From: Fratercula arctica
Lineage: Eukaryota > Chordata > Aves > Charadriiformes > Alcidae
DNA: 64,000 nucleotides
Direction of reading: 5' to 3'
Assembly: GCA_947846985.1 (NCBI GenBank)
Contig: CANTUZ010000005.1
Coordinates: 49,689,389-49,753,388, forward strand
Part shown: positions 37,601 through 49,795 of the stretch, piece by piece
Position numbering within the stretch: position 1 is the first letter of the stretch
Layout: every line of letters begins with the position of its first letter
Made by a program: the position numbers and the translations under genes
Notes under the pieces: model-generated
What the model was told of the DNA's origin: nothing
The model's database searches: none
What the model saw: the letters and a program-made list of their open reading frames with translations, nothing else

Positions 37601-40600
37601 AAATATCAGTCATGTCAAGGAAATAGAAATATTTCCACAGGTAGGGTTAGCAGGTCTAAATTCTGACCTAATCTTTCTCTGGATACAGGCTTATTTCCCA
37701 TTTGCTTATCAGTGTAGAGAGCTAAGAGATGTGCTGGGGCATCAAGTGGGACATTGGGAAATGACAAACCTACTTGTGACATCCATAGATTCTGTGGCAT
37801 GCCAGTGGAAATCCACAGTCACGTTTCCATGCATTCAGCAGAAATTTATAAAAAACAAAACCAAACCAAAACTGTGGAAAGAACATAGTAAATCTCAAGC
37901 TGTAAAATCCGTTATTTTTCTTAAAGTACTTATTATTTTTTAAACCTACAGGCAGCTTGAATCTTGAGCACCAAGGTTATCTTTTCTCTCTACAATAATT
38001 AGTAGTATCTTGTCAATTCGGCTGTGAGATACTAACTGCTTAGGAATTATCTTATCGCCTTGAAAACGTCTAATATTTAAAATCAAATGTGAGAATGTCC
38101 ATAATGTGGTCCTAGGAGGGGAAACAATTTCAAAATAAGACCTCATTTAAATTGAAGATACCATTTATTCATAGGATTACTACAGACATAATAAGTTGTT
38201 AATTTAAAAATTCAGGTCATTAAATGTGTGTTTTCCCTCACTCTTCTCTGACCTTTAAAGTGGATCATTGCTTTTCTTCTTTCTTGCTGAGCATCTTTGA
38301 ATTCAACACAAAAGATGCTATCGAGACTCTCTAAATATTAAAAATCTGAGCAGGTTTACAGTTTTCTGTGGGATTCTCTAAGAACATTTACACAGAATTA
38401 TCACCTGTTATTAGATGATAGTGATGTCTTTATTGACCTGAATTTTAAACAACTCCTTGTCCTCTCAAGTCAGCTTTAAGGTCATACAAATTTAATAGCT
38501 TTTACAGATGCTCCAGTAAACTTCTTAGCCTGAATATTAGGCACCCACATTTTGATGGAGTATTGATGAGATGAAGAAAAGCATTTCAAGAAGAATAGCC
38601 CACACTCTGTCATAAGAAACTATTTCAGTTTCACCTTGGAACCTCTACAGGTCAAAACTTGGAAATGCAAAATTTCTTTTGCCTCGGTCCCTTTCTTTTT
38701 GGATCATGCATTCTTTGCTACCTTCCTTTGGATGTGTAATATGAAGATTTTTATTTATTTTTTTTAATAGATGATTGTTGTAGAAAGCACATCAGCTAGA
38801 TGCTTTTATAAAATAGAATGCAGCTTGGTGTGAAGTGCAAGCAAAAGTGAAGTTTAGCAACAGTTTAAAAGCACGCTCCATCAAAGAGATGGGCCCTGTT
38901 GCCTGTACCAACAGAATAACTCCATCAAATGCATTACAAGAAAACAACCACACAGTGTTTTCATTTGGGAATGCTGATAACAGAGGATGGTCTCCCCAAA
39001 GAGTGTTTGAAGAGTAATGTAATTAGAGTTAATAATAATAATTGAACACATACAGTAGGGAAATTCACAGTGGTTTCAAGGAAGTTTAGTCTTTTAAACT
39101 TGTTTGCGTGTCTAAGGTCTAGTGTTGCATGAATACGCATGAATAGAGCGTACCAAAATACAAGGTTATCTTTTTTTTTGCTAGAAGATTTGTACTGGTT
39201 TCCAGTGCTTTACATTAGAATGTTAGAGGTTAATAAAAGCAATCACATGGTAGGTGTGAAGATTTAGATTCTCAGTACATGGAACTGGTATATGGGTAAA
39301 AATATGTCAAGTTTTCCTTTATTGGTCCAGTCCTAAGGATGTAATACTGACAGATTTTTCCTTGCCGGTCCACAGATTCAATGGCTTATTTATTTTTACA
39401 AGAAGTAATCATAGCATACATTAACTATTAACATGCAATTAGTATATTTTTATTCCATTCCATATATTTTTGTAACCCATACTGTACATTTACTATAATT
39501 CTGAGCTTTAAGAGGGTAATTTCAGTATTGGCTGTTTTCACTGGGAAACTAACTATATTAGAGGACAAAACAGATAAAGGATTTATGTTCAGATTTACTT
39601 TGTGGCATTACAGAATATCTTATATCAGTCATTTTTAGAACTGCACAAGGATGTTTCCTTCAATTCCTTTAAATAAATCGATGAGAAAATATAAAACAAA
39701 GCAAAATAGTTTGTTAACTTCATAAGCAATTAGTAAGCTATAAGGAAACTATCACATATCACGTGTAAATAAATAACATTTGATCTAATAGTGTCTTAGT
39801 GTATTTCTACCTGTGTAACAAAAAGCAGTTATTCTACCTATAATGAGGAGGTAACATTCAACTTAGAGTTTGAGCCAAGTCTGCTAATTCCAGGGAAAGA
39901 TCCCAGTATCTACAGTCCTACATAGGAGTAATTTTTCTCATAGTGGGTGAAGACATGCTAACATATCTGCACGAATGTTCCCATCTCTCAGGATGCTCCG
40001 CAGGAACAGAAATGTGCCTTTCTAAAAGCCTGAAGGCTCACTGCCTTAATGATTCACAAGAAGACAAAGGATGTTGAAGTGCAGTTGCAAAATGTTTGTG
40101 GTGTTCACCCTTTGCTGTCTGGTTCAATGAACAACTCTGATGTTTCTGCTGTTGTGAAGAGAGTTTCTCCAGGGTTTAGGGTGCTGGCCAGGGTATTACT
40201 GATACCCAAGTAAATTTTCTGCTCTGTCTCAGGCAGATAACAGCCTGTCTGTGTGAAATTCACAGACCTTTTGACAGCTGCTCTCTGGGCCTGAAGAGGT
40301 CACTTCTACATGACAGTACTCTGGAAGAGACTTGGAAGGACCAAGAATGGTAGATCACTGATAGCAGGTGAATTGCTCCATAACACATACATGATAACAA
40401 TTTGAGGTCCTTGCCTCTACTGCCTATCTTGCCAGTTGAAAAGAGTGCAATAGCAGAAATAAAATGAAATTCATACTGTTCCTCTGCTGTCTATATTTTA
40501 GAGAAAAATAATGTTCTCCAGATGATATAAGCAAAGACATTTAAACAATGTTGTATGGTACTTAGATTATGTGTTAATGCATTAGTGTTTTGTGGTTTAA

Positions 40601-42081
40601 AGTTGTTGGAGTAATTCATTTAGTGTTTTCTGAAGGTCTGTGCTTCAATGCTGAAAGCCTTACATTTCTACACTGATGATAATTACTGAAAAAATACCAC
40701 ACTTGGGTTGAAACCACCATTTTTTGGTTACCGATTTGGTTTTGGTTTACAGTGGAGATGCCTGGGGTAGATCTTACAGGGGAAGATGTGTGGGAACAAG
40801 GGAACTGAATTCCAGCTCCATGACATATTTCTTTGGCTAGATTGTTTTCATGTCCTGGACCGTGTCATTCAAAATTAGCATAGTTGTTCTACTTCTTTAG
40901 TGTAGACTTTAGTATGATTGCACATTGGTAGATGTAACTTAGAAAAAGTACATGGATTAGAATAACAAGATAAATCTCTTTTATGTTTATGTAAGCATGA
41001 ACGTATAATCTGTATTTTTTCAATGAAGTCCTGATTTTGAGCTACTTTTTGCAGTGGGCATTGTGTCTGCATGTAATTTTCTGCTCATCCTTTCTGTGGA
41101 AGAGCTATGAATGGTGTAAAGAATTGGCAGTTTGCTTAAGCCTTGCTTCCCTGTTTTTATGAATGGGTTGGTACTTCATCTGCCCCACTGGCAGAATATC
41201 TCCAAGTTGATTTTTTGTTTATTGCCCTGCCATTTACAGTGTGCTTACAGAGCAACTCAAAAAGAGGCAGTTCTTGGTGCCTGAATGTAATAACATACCC
41301 TATAAAAGAAATGGGAACAGTTCATTTTGCTGATTGATTAAATGCTTATTATTAAATGTCTTTTAAGCAAAAATTTTCTGAAGAGCTATTAAACGATGTA
41401 GCTGAATGCCGAACTTTGAAAGCACAAGCCTCTTTTCAGCTTAATCACAGGATCTCTGATCTTTTCATTGTACTTAAGGCCTCTTGAAGTGACAAGATTG
41501 ATATGAAAAAATAACATGAAATCACAAAATAACTACATGTTATGTTTTCCAAAACACTAAGGTAGCTACTTAATAATTACTTTTGGAGCTATTAAATGAA
41601 AATGCACAGCAGTATTCAGGAATATGTGATTAGTCAGAGGATTTCTTTATTAAAACTCTAACTTGTATTAAACAATAGGTGCCCCCTCTCCCTTTATGCA
41701 ACACCTTGTGCTTGACGATAATGAAGTCTTTTCCAAATTTGGCTAAATTAATCCTTAGGGCAAAACTGCTCAAAGGAAAGCAAAGCCAAGGCATCAGTGA
41801 CTAAGCATGGACATTAGTTGAGACTGAGTGATAGTATACAATAGGAGGAGGGTGGACGAAAGAAAGTATTACACTTTTTGAGATGGAGATTTTCAACACA
41901 GAGAGAGATACACTTCAACAACAACATTGTCAGATTTGAATCCCACAGTTGAAGATTGTGGTCTAAACATTAAGCAAGCTCTTTTTCTCTATTTTGCCAA
42001 TATTAAGTAGTTTTAATAGGTTACAATGCATTTAAAAAATGTACTCTACAACGTTTTCCTGAACAGTTTATGAGAACAGAC

Positions 42082-42160
42082 ATTCACAGGCTCACAGAAC
42101 TGTAGGGCTTGGAAGGGACCTTTGGAGATCATCTAGTCCAACCCCCATGCCAAAGCAGTG
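42082..42160 (-). mobile_element. CR1 LINE, very short 3' tail
   Basis: The plus strand reads 'ctcacagaactgtagggctt', then 'ggaagggacctttggagatc' and 'atctagtccaacccccatgc'. This is the antisense of a CR1 3' UTR with a degraded terminal repeat. Only about 80 bases remain, all noncoding. The wording (an '...aaagca...' continuation) fits a third, older subfamily rather than the two younger ones. The inner boundary is uncertain. A pyrimidine-rich run (ccttccctcc) follows at about 42190-42225. Confidence 0.85.
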
Positions 42161-42433
42161 CAGCAGTTCATGAAGAGTTAAGAAGGCACTCCTTCCCTCC
42201 TTCCCTCCTCTACTCCCCTCCCCACAAAGAGTAATCACAACTCAAAGTAGGATACTTCCATGCTGAAGGACAAATACATCACTGGAAATTTCAGATGCCA
42301 GGCAGCATGTCTGCCAGAAGGATATCTATTTCCAGACAGGTTCAATATGTGTGTAGCAATGATCTGTAGTAAAGCCTATAGCAAACCAAGGAAGACATAC
42401 GTTTGCATCTAAAAATTCAGCTTTTACATCAAC

Positions 42434-42491
42434 TTATTATTATTATTACTATTATTATTATTATTGTTATTATTATTATTATTATTATTAT
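42434..42491. repeat. (ATT)n microsatellite
   Basis: About 19 trinucleotide units of ATT/TTA, with two single-base interruptions (act and gtt units) that divide it into shorter pure runs. Confidence 0.95.
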
Positions 42492-42735
42492 CTTCTAGCA
42501 TCTGTTTTACAAAACAGTTGAATTACCTGTGGGAACTGTGAGAACACTAATGGATTGAATGTGTCTGGATGTGCATAATAATATGTAGTGGAGATGGAGT
42601 GCATGCAAAATTGGCACAAAAAGACACAGAAAGCTAAGACAATTGTGCTTTACATGTGGTATAAGAGTGAGTCAGAAGAGATGTTTAATAATGAATATTA
42701 TCCGAAACAGAAAGAGGAAAATTCACAACACAGAT

Positions 42736-42754
42736 AAAAAAAAAAAAAAAAAAA
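42736..42754. repeat. Poly-A tract, 19 bases
   Basis: A pure A19 run lies after 'cacagat' and is followed by ttaaaagg. No SINE or pseudogene body is recognisable 5' of it. Confidence 0.9.
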
Positions 42755-44068
42755 TTAAAAGGCAAACTGCAGCAGTTTGTGTGGTTGGGGTTAATGAGAG
42801 CATGATTTGTACCTAGGGTGCTTTAAGTTTAGAAAGGGACCTAAATCAGTGTACTAGAAATACCAGATGGAAGTAATGATGACAAACGTGACACAGGATT
42901 CCATTTGATCTGAGTGATGCTCTGGGCACTGCAAGGTATGCCAGCAAGCATAGTTAAATGGTCATGCTCAGTATCGAAAGTGCACTGAAACCTGTTTGTA
43001 TAAGCATCTTTTTAGCATAGAGCTCTGAGAAATTCTTTTTGTGACTGAATTGTTCATTTTCATCAAATCTTCCAGGCATAGGAGGCCTCAGGTTTTGAAT
43101 CGTGTATGTAGGAAAAATGATGGGATTTGAAAATGAGAACTTGGTTGCCTGTCTTCACCAAAAGTACAGAGCAAGGTATTTATTTTGAGGAAACTAAAGA
43201 GCTAGAAAATGTTTACGAAACCAGATATTCTGGAGATCATTGCTAACAAAGAAAACATAATGTGTAACCATAGTGGTTGACAGTCTCAAAGTGAATGCTA
43301 ATTAAAAATGTTTCTTGAATTACAGGTTTTGTTATAAATGGCAGAGCACGAAGATTATTTGCTTTTGGCAGCAGCCATATTTTTGTCCATTTTTTAAGGA
43401 AGCACAAATGGATTTCCACTCCTATACATTACCATGACTATTGAGAAGGTTATTACCATTCTCTGAGCCTGAGAAAACAGTCAAGGAGTGTACACGTGAT
43501 TTCCCAAATGCACCAGTAGGTCATAGATGCAGGTTTCTAGGATGTACGTTTGCTATGAACATTAGAAGCTCCATTCTGATTTTAGAAAAAAATACTCTTA
43601 TTAATAATTGAAGTGTTAAAAAAAATGGAAAAAAGAATTCATAGAAAAAGAATTCATCCTTTTCCATTGGTTCTTTTAAATCACTATGCTGGTAAGTGCA
43701 AGTAAAACAGGAAGTGAGACATACGTTGCATTATAGGTTTTTTTCCAGCTTGTAATAGTTTCTTCTCCAAACTTTCCTTAGGTTAGAGTCATAAAAAAAA
43801 AGTCTCCCCCACTTCCCCCCTCACGGCCAGTATTGTCCCTGCTCATTATTATTTGCCACACGGCAATATTCTCCTTTGTGGCACACAATACACAGATGAA
43901 GGCAGTCACTGCCTGTCTCTGTTAGGTCAACGGAATTCCGAAAAGATTTCCTTTGTATTTTCCAACATATAGAATGATAGTGTGTGGTCTCTATATTTAG
44001 AGTCAGAAAAAGCTCAATTTCTAATCAGCAATGTGTTAATGGAATTGAAGGCTGGAGAGTTTTTGTGT

Positions 44069-44114
44069 GGTTTTGGTTTGGTTTGGTTTGGTTTGGTTTG
44101 GTTTGGTTTGGTTT
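44069..44114. repeat. (GGTTT)n pentanucleotide microsatellite
   Basis: About nine near-perfect GGTTT units follow an imperfect start 'gtgtggttttgg' and end at 'tttccctcc'. The unit resembles the telomere hexamer TTAGGG only loosely, so it is called a simple repeat, not interstitial telomere. Confidence 0.95.
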
Positions 44115-45497
44115 CCCTCCACACTCAATGATCTTTTTATTTTCTTCCTTTTTCATTCCAAATGTTGAATAAAACTATTTGGTTGTTTCACCACTGACGG
44201 AGGATGTACCATCTCTCTCAGATATTTTTAAGAATATTTAGTTCTCCATTCATTGGCATAGAAAAGAAGTAACGATGAGACCGTTTGCACTGGAGGTACA
44301 CTTATCCTTTTAACAAGATTTTTTAGGATTATGCATGAGTTTTCATCATATTGCTTTTATTGTTCTGCACTGTGGCAAATTGGTGCTTTGTGGCACCAGC
44401 AGTGGACCAAAACATCCATAAAACTGAGTGGCATTGGCTGGTCTGACAGTATAGTTTGTCTACTAAAAGAGAAGTGTTTAGCAGAGTATGTAATTGTGCT
44501 TTCTAGATTCAGTCAGAATAATACTCTAACATGGCTAGCTTTTAAAAGTGCTCCTTAATTACCAGTAGCTCCATTGCTGCATTCTAGTACACATACAAAA
44601 TAGAAAGGTGAATAAGACATCAACAACCTTGTCCTTAGTATGCAGACATAGATACAATTCTTGCAGCTTACTGTGAGGTGACAGGTGCTTGATAGTGCAA
44701 GCAGCACAAAGGTAGCTGGAGCTGTTACTACACATGGAGCTGTCTGCTAACTGTCCGGAATTACAGTCTTCTGTTTATGAGACTGGCCTCCCTTGAGGTT
44801 TTTTCTAATTTTAACAGGAGCTGCTTGGTTGAGGCTGACAAAATTCAGCCAGAGATACAATAGCAAGATGGATAACATGTAATCAGGGAGTAACACTCAG
44901 GGAGAACCTGTGGTGTCCTCATGCCAGCATAATGACCTTGTGTTTATTAAAATAAATATCCCCAAGCAAGGCAGTGCCAAGGAGTTCAATAACAGAAATA
45001 TTTTCCTGTCGTCCTGCTGCTGAGTGAACAGGATCTGAAGGTGCCACCTCTAATTGAAAGCAGTCTGCATGCTCATAACAGTTAAGGCTAATTTATTTGT
45101 TTATGACAAATAACTGCATGCAGAGTACATGGGAAAAGGGGTGGTGTAAGGCGAAATTGAGATAAATTTTCGAGCTGTGCTGAGGAAAGACAGCAAATTC
45201 CCTGCATTATTATTGTAAGTCATGATGATGATGGTAAAAAATAAGAAAATAAAAAAGAGTCAAGGCAGTTGTGTTTTCCTGGTTTATAGGTAGGTCCGTT
45301 GTTCCAGTGACACTTTTATATGGCATATTCAAATGTCTGTGGGTCTGGTAGGAATATGTGTGATGCAAACTTGACTTACCATGTGAGACCTGAACATGAA
45401 AAACAGGAAGCTAAACTGGTTACTAGCAGTCTTCTGTTCTTGATATTATCTGCATCCTTGGAGATATTCCAGATACTGAGGATCAGATACACATGGT

Positions 45498-45599
45498 ACT
45501 GGGTAAACTGCTCTAGTTGACTGTGTTTTGAGATAGGGATTGGACTTGGATGATCTTCAGAGGTTCCTTCCAACTTCAACTATTCTGTCATTCTGTGAA
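45498..45599 (+). mobile_element. CR1 LINE, 3' tail
   Basis: The plus strand reads 'tactgggtaaactgctctag', then 'gggattggacttggatgatc', 'ttcagaggttccttccaac' and the terminal 'attctgtcattctgtgaaa'. This is the CR1 3' UTR and the attctgtga variant of the tail. About 100 bases are left, with no coding part. Its 3' end faces the 3' end of the ancient minus-strand CR1 that starts about 70 bases further on. Confidence 0.88.
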
Positions 45600-45667
45600 A
45601 TTGTCTGCTGATAAAATCCTCTATTGTCAACTGTATATATCCTCAAAATACCCCTGCAAGTGGGAAA

Positions 45668-45778
45668 ATGCTAGAATTATAGAGCTGACAGAATTGCTCA
45701 AGGTAATGTAGTCATCCTTGCGATGCAGGATACAATCAAGTATGCTTATGTCATTCCTGATAAATGCTTTTTCAGGAG
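45668..45778 (-). mobile_element. Ancient CR1 3' end (piece A)
   Basis: The plus strand reads 'agaattatagagctgacaga', then 'gatgcaggatacaatcaagt' (45722-45741) and 'gtcattcctgataaatgc'. These are words of the antisense 3' end of an old CR1/L3-like LINE. It is cut short where another antisense CR1 3' end begins at about 45780. It is noncoding. Confidence 0.6.
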
Positions 45779-46450
45779 GACTTGAATCCATGGAATAACC
45801 TGGAAGGAACTTGTGAATGTCACTTAGTGCAGCTGCTCATCGTATGGCCAATTTAGATCAGGCTTTGTTCACACAGGTTTTTAATATCTCTAACGATCGA
45901 GATACCATAACTTCTGTGGGCAACAAGCTGCAATATTTGACAAGCCTCATGGTTAATCTTTTTTTCCCTTGCATCTAAGCAGATTACCCTTGTTGCAGTT
46001 TGTGTTAATCTTCTTTCATCTGTCACTGACACTGCTGAGAAGGGTCTGGTTCTCTCTCTATTCTTGACAGCTTCCCGTTACGCAGTTCAGGTAAGATGTC
46101 CCATGAGTTTTCTCTTCTGCAGACTGAACAACCCCAGTTTTCAGCCTCTCCTTGTACATCATTTGCTCTAGGCTCTAAATCATATTGGGCCCACTTCAGT
46201 AAATCAACATCTGTCTCATACTCTGTCTTATACAAGAAGTACACATGGGCGACAGTTGAACCTCACAACTGCTGTAGAGGGAAATAATCACTTTCCTCAA
46301 TCTGCCGTCTGTCATTTTGCTAATGCAGCCCTGTGTGCAGTTGGAATGGGTTACTCCATCCCAGTGGCAGGACTTTGCATTTGCCCTTGTCAAACTTCAT
46401 TAGGTCTCTGTCAGCCCATGTCTATGGCATGCCAAAGTCCCTCTGAAGGG
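45779..46450 (-). mobile_element. Ancient CR1 fragment, 3' end to RT C-terminus (piece B)
   Basis: It starts on the plus strand with a second antisense 3'-end motif ('ccatggaataacctggaagg'). It then runs through 'cacacaggtttttaatatct', 'gactgaacaaccccagtttt' (antisense of the block encoding 'lfsle' in younger copies) and 'caggactttgcatttgccct' (46368-46387), antisense of the 'KCKVLHLG' block. No frame is open on the minus strand. The 192-codon plus-strand frame 46256-46834 runs antisense across pieces B and C and is not a gene. Confidence 0.75.
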
Positions 46451-46559
46451 ACTAATTCTGGGGATAGAGGCATCACCATTTCCATATTATATTTTACTGT
46501 GTTATTTTCCACATGGTTAGGTTTTTTTTTTTTCTTAGGACTAACTTGGTTCTTCCTTT

Positions 46560-47600
46560 TGATGCAGTTTAAATCTGTTAATATTGGTCATGTAATCCCT
46601 AGGCATGGAAAATCAATTCATGCTATATCCTCTTCGCAGCAGCTCTTTAGGTATTTGGAAGCTTATCATAATGTTCTCTTACTCTTTTCTGGTTTTCTCT
46701 CCTCCTCGCTTTTTCACAAGTCATATTCTCTTTGTATTTTGTCTTGTTTCCTCTGGACTATCTGCAGCTTACCCTCATCTTTATTGAAATGCCTGAAATT
46801 TGACACAATATTTTGTGTGAGTCTTCATCCTTGAGAAGTACTGTAGAGGATAATTTCCTACCTTTTACAGGCTGTGTATTAGCAGATACATCCCAAATAC
46901 AATTTACTGCTTTTACAGCAGCATGAAATTATGTTTAGCTCCTGAACCATAAGAACTTCCAAATCCTTTTCTGTGAAACCATTTTTCCATGCTGTATTTG
47001 TGTAGCAGGTTACTGACCCTAGATTGAGAATATTGTCCATGTTTAGGGTAATTTGGTTTGCTTCAGTTTAGTTTTTCAAAGCATAGTTACACATTGTCAA
47101 AATAACTTTCAGTTCTAGGCCTGTCCTTCCAACTGGCTGTCACGTTTTATCTTTCAGCATCCTCATCATTAATGAAAACACTGAGTAGGCCTGAATCAAT
47201 AGGGAACTTCAATAGATGTATTGTTTCATTTTGATGAAATGGCATTGGTAGTAACTTTCCGAGAATTGTTCTCCAAGTAGCTTTTCCTCGGCGCTAATCT
47301 GTTTTCATCTAGACTGTGCTTTCTCTCCTGTTTATGAGCATATCAGATGAGGCAGTGTCAAACCCCTGAACTCAAATGGTAGTATGTGAAACCTACATAA
47401 AACCTTTTATCTTGTCATAGAAAGAAATCACTAGCTGTTACTCATTTAATTGTTTTATTTTTTTTTTCAGTATTTTTCTGAGAACTGAAATTTAGTTCAA
47501 AACCTGAAACTCCTCAGCTTTATTTTTTCCCTGAGTGTACAAACTGTGTTTGCTCTCCTTTGGTTCCACCTCTCTGCTATATAGAAATTTTGTCATAAAA
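46560..47600 (-). mobile_element. Ancient CR1 fragment, RT region (piece C)
   Basis: It re-enters the ORF2 C-terminal region already covered by piece B ('tttaggtatttggaagctta', then 'ctctggactatctgcagctt' at 46751-46770), so it is a separate copy. Going on, it shows 'cttccaaatccttttctg' (46955-46972), 'catcattaatgaaaacactg' (antisense of the conserved palm region), 'tcatctagactgtgctttct' near 47307 and 'tttgctctcctttggttcca' near 47550. This order is collinear with antisense CR1 ORF2 from C-terminus toward the fingers. Heavily mutated, no open frame. The 47600 end is soft; weak resemblance may continue. Confidence 0.65.
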
Positions 47601-49549
47601 TAAGATGTCAAGCATCAGAAAATTGTCATAGGACACTGTATCTGTTGCTGAGCAGTCTGTTGCACACAGTATTCCTTTCCCAATAGCCAGCTATTTAATT
47701 AAATTTCTTAATTATCACAAGGCCCAATTCTTTCTGTTCAGCTAATCTTCTTATTTTTGTAATCTTTACTAGGCGACCAGGTCCTTCTAGAGGTCTGAAC
47801 AGCTTTGTAATACTTTGATTAGTATGCGATTGGCTTAGATGCTTGGCATGCAGACTCATTTTCCTTCCTTTGTTCCTTGCTGTGAATATTCTACTTCTTC
47901 CTAAATTTTTAGGGTGAGTCATAATTTTTCTGCCTCGCTACAGGTTTCTGTTACTGTCTCCCCTCAGTCACGAGGAGGCGTATAATTTGGTAAACAAAAT
48001 ATTTTTTGATCTATCTGGACTCTGTTGTGTGTCATGAAACACCATCCTATGGTCAAAGGAGCCAGACCCTTTCTGGACCCTCCTCTGCACAAGCACACAT
48101 TGTCTTCTTCGGGACACATCTGCTTTCAACTAAACCCTGTCCCTTTTCCTGAGAGGACTGAAAACCCATAAGCTGATTGCATCAGCCCTTACGTGACTAC
48201 TGTTTGCTTTATAGACACCTTTTATCTTCTTAGAGAAGTCCTTGGCAATACCAGTATCTGCATGGATTTTTCATATTCACCAGATGAATTCAGTAACTTT
48301 AGAGGAAATTTCCAGATACAGGTTTCTAAATGACAGAATATCTCCCAAAGCTTTGTGTGGGTTGTATTATGAACATTTCAAAATGGAGTTTTCAGAGCTG
48401 AAATAGCCTAATTATAAAAGGAACTGGTAAGCAATTTTCAATCTGATTGCTTTTCCACTCCAGATTTCTGTATGGCTCTGTATTGACCACAGGTGCCTGC
48501 CAAGCTAATATTTGGTTAGGTCATCTCATCAATAAACAATGTCCTTCCAGGAAACCACTTTAATTGAATTAATGTGGCAAGTCAAGTTAGGTCAGAATTG
48601 AAATTCAGTAGATATTTGTATTGTGGAGACATTTGTTAATTACATAGAGTTTTACATAAGGGATCCCGTCAGAGAAAGGCTTTAAAGGGGGAAACAGAAG
48701 TGTCCAACTGTAATCAAGCCATCAATGCCCATTTTGAGAAGGTAGAGGTAATTAACATATGAATTCCTGTATGAAATTAAAAAATTAACCATGATATTTA
48801 AGTGGAACTTCATTGATGAATATAAACCCCAAATAGCAAAAGTAATTGCAGAAAAGAAACACTCATACCTTCAATGAAATAGGGTCAAGATAAAACTCTG
48901 TGTGTGATTACATAGAGTAATTCCTGAGGAAGCACTAGAATTTAATGCAAGCCACTTAACAACAGTATTTGAGAGACTATCTCTACATTCCTTCCACTCT
49001 TCATATTAACTATATGAAAAACAGGCAGGCAACAGCATTGTACTTGTTCACAATTTTATTTTAATAGCAAACATCTGACATGACATTTCAAAGTCTGCCA
49101 AATTTAAAGGAAAATATACCTTAACAGAGAAGAAAATCATGTACATCATGTACTTCTGATAATTGCTAGTGTAAGTAGAATTAGATGATCTTTGGTAGAG
49201 AGAATCACAAATTGTTGACAGAGTGAATGGTTAAATGAGTTTTGTATGTTCCAACATTAAGTGAAGCAGGAAATATTAAACATTTTAACCTGAATTATTG
49301 ATTTTTGCAAGAAATATTTAAGTAGTTAAAGCTATTTTTGCTTCATAGTTTACCTCATGTGATCTTGTGCTGGTTTTGCATGAGCTTTTTATTGCACTGA
49401 AAGTGGCCTTTATCCCAAAAATATTGTTGGGTTAGAAGACAAGCATCAAGTAAGATCCTGAAGTTGATATTGCTTTTCTGTACAACGTTAGTGGAACTTT
49501 TATATGTATTAATGTCCATATTAGGTATACTTTTATGAGAATGTAAAAC
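47601..49549. other. Intergenic or intronic DNA, nothing identified
   Basis: The first few hundred bases could still be decayed CR1. Beyond that nothing is recognised. The part at about 48540-48900 is AT-rich, repeat-free and compatible with conserved noncoding DNA, which cannot be tested here. Confidence 0.45.
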
Positions 49550-49795
49550 ACTTGGAGACCAATTCAGAGAAGGCTTTCAAGAATGGCCTGTAATCCGGGA
49601 AGCATTACCAGTAAAAGACTTCAGAAATTCAGTCTGCCGGATTTATCAAAGTGATGATTAAGAGGTGGCCTCATCATAATTTTCAAGTATGTTCGTAGGA
49701 AAGAGGTTGTATGTAGATTATTCTTTATCAAAAAGTTGCAAATATGGCCTCACAATTCAAATATGAAATAAATTGAGGCTAGAAATAAGACACAT
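49550..49795 (+). mobile_element. Ancient CR1 fragment, ORF2 C-terminus
   Basis: The coding strand of an old CR1/L3-type LINE downstream of the catalytic palm. 'caagaatggcctgtaatccg' (49579-49598) is followed by 'actggcctcatcata'-type sequence around 'ttatcaaagtgatgattaag' (49643-49662), then 'aattttcaagtatgttcgta' and 'gaggctagaaataagacac'. In the family these encode the 'LS..ekrRGDLI..ykYl' and 'lEiRr' blocks. No extended frame remains. The 3' UTR and tail are not recognisable. Confidence 0.6.

Larger units (their letters stand above)
32226..42081. other. Intergenic or intronic DNA with simple repeats only
   Basis: Nearly 10 kb holds no gene or nameable transposon. It includes A/C-rich low-complexity DNA at about 33996-34062, T-rich runs at 34612-34638 and 34721-34733, and a T/G-rich stretch at about 34900-34965. 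A 30-base imperfect hairpin lies at 33591-33620, and a 16-17 base tandem duplication (ttattaaatgctt units) at about 35668-35700. Open frames are all under 80 codons. Confidence 0.55.
42161..45497. other. Intergenic or intronic DNA, possible conserved segment
   Basis: No gene was found. Apart from the microsatellites listed separately, the DNA looks single-copy. About 43440-43560 has a weak antisense MIR-like texture ('cctgagaaaacagtcaagga', then 'gatttcccaaatgcacc'), too degraded to call. About 44940-45290 is repeat-free, AT-rich and dense in TAAT-type words. A small direct duplication (two agaattcat units) lies at about 43635-43657. Confidence 0.45.

Noticed and set aside
43440..43560. Weak antisense MIR-like texture
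   Set aside because: Matches are short and scattered. Not separable from chance without a profile search.
46256..46834. 192-codon plus-strand open frame, the longest outside a sense LINE
   Set aside because: It runs antisense across two ancient CR1 pieces (B and C), shows no domain, and has overlapping frames on the same bases.
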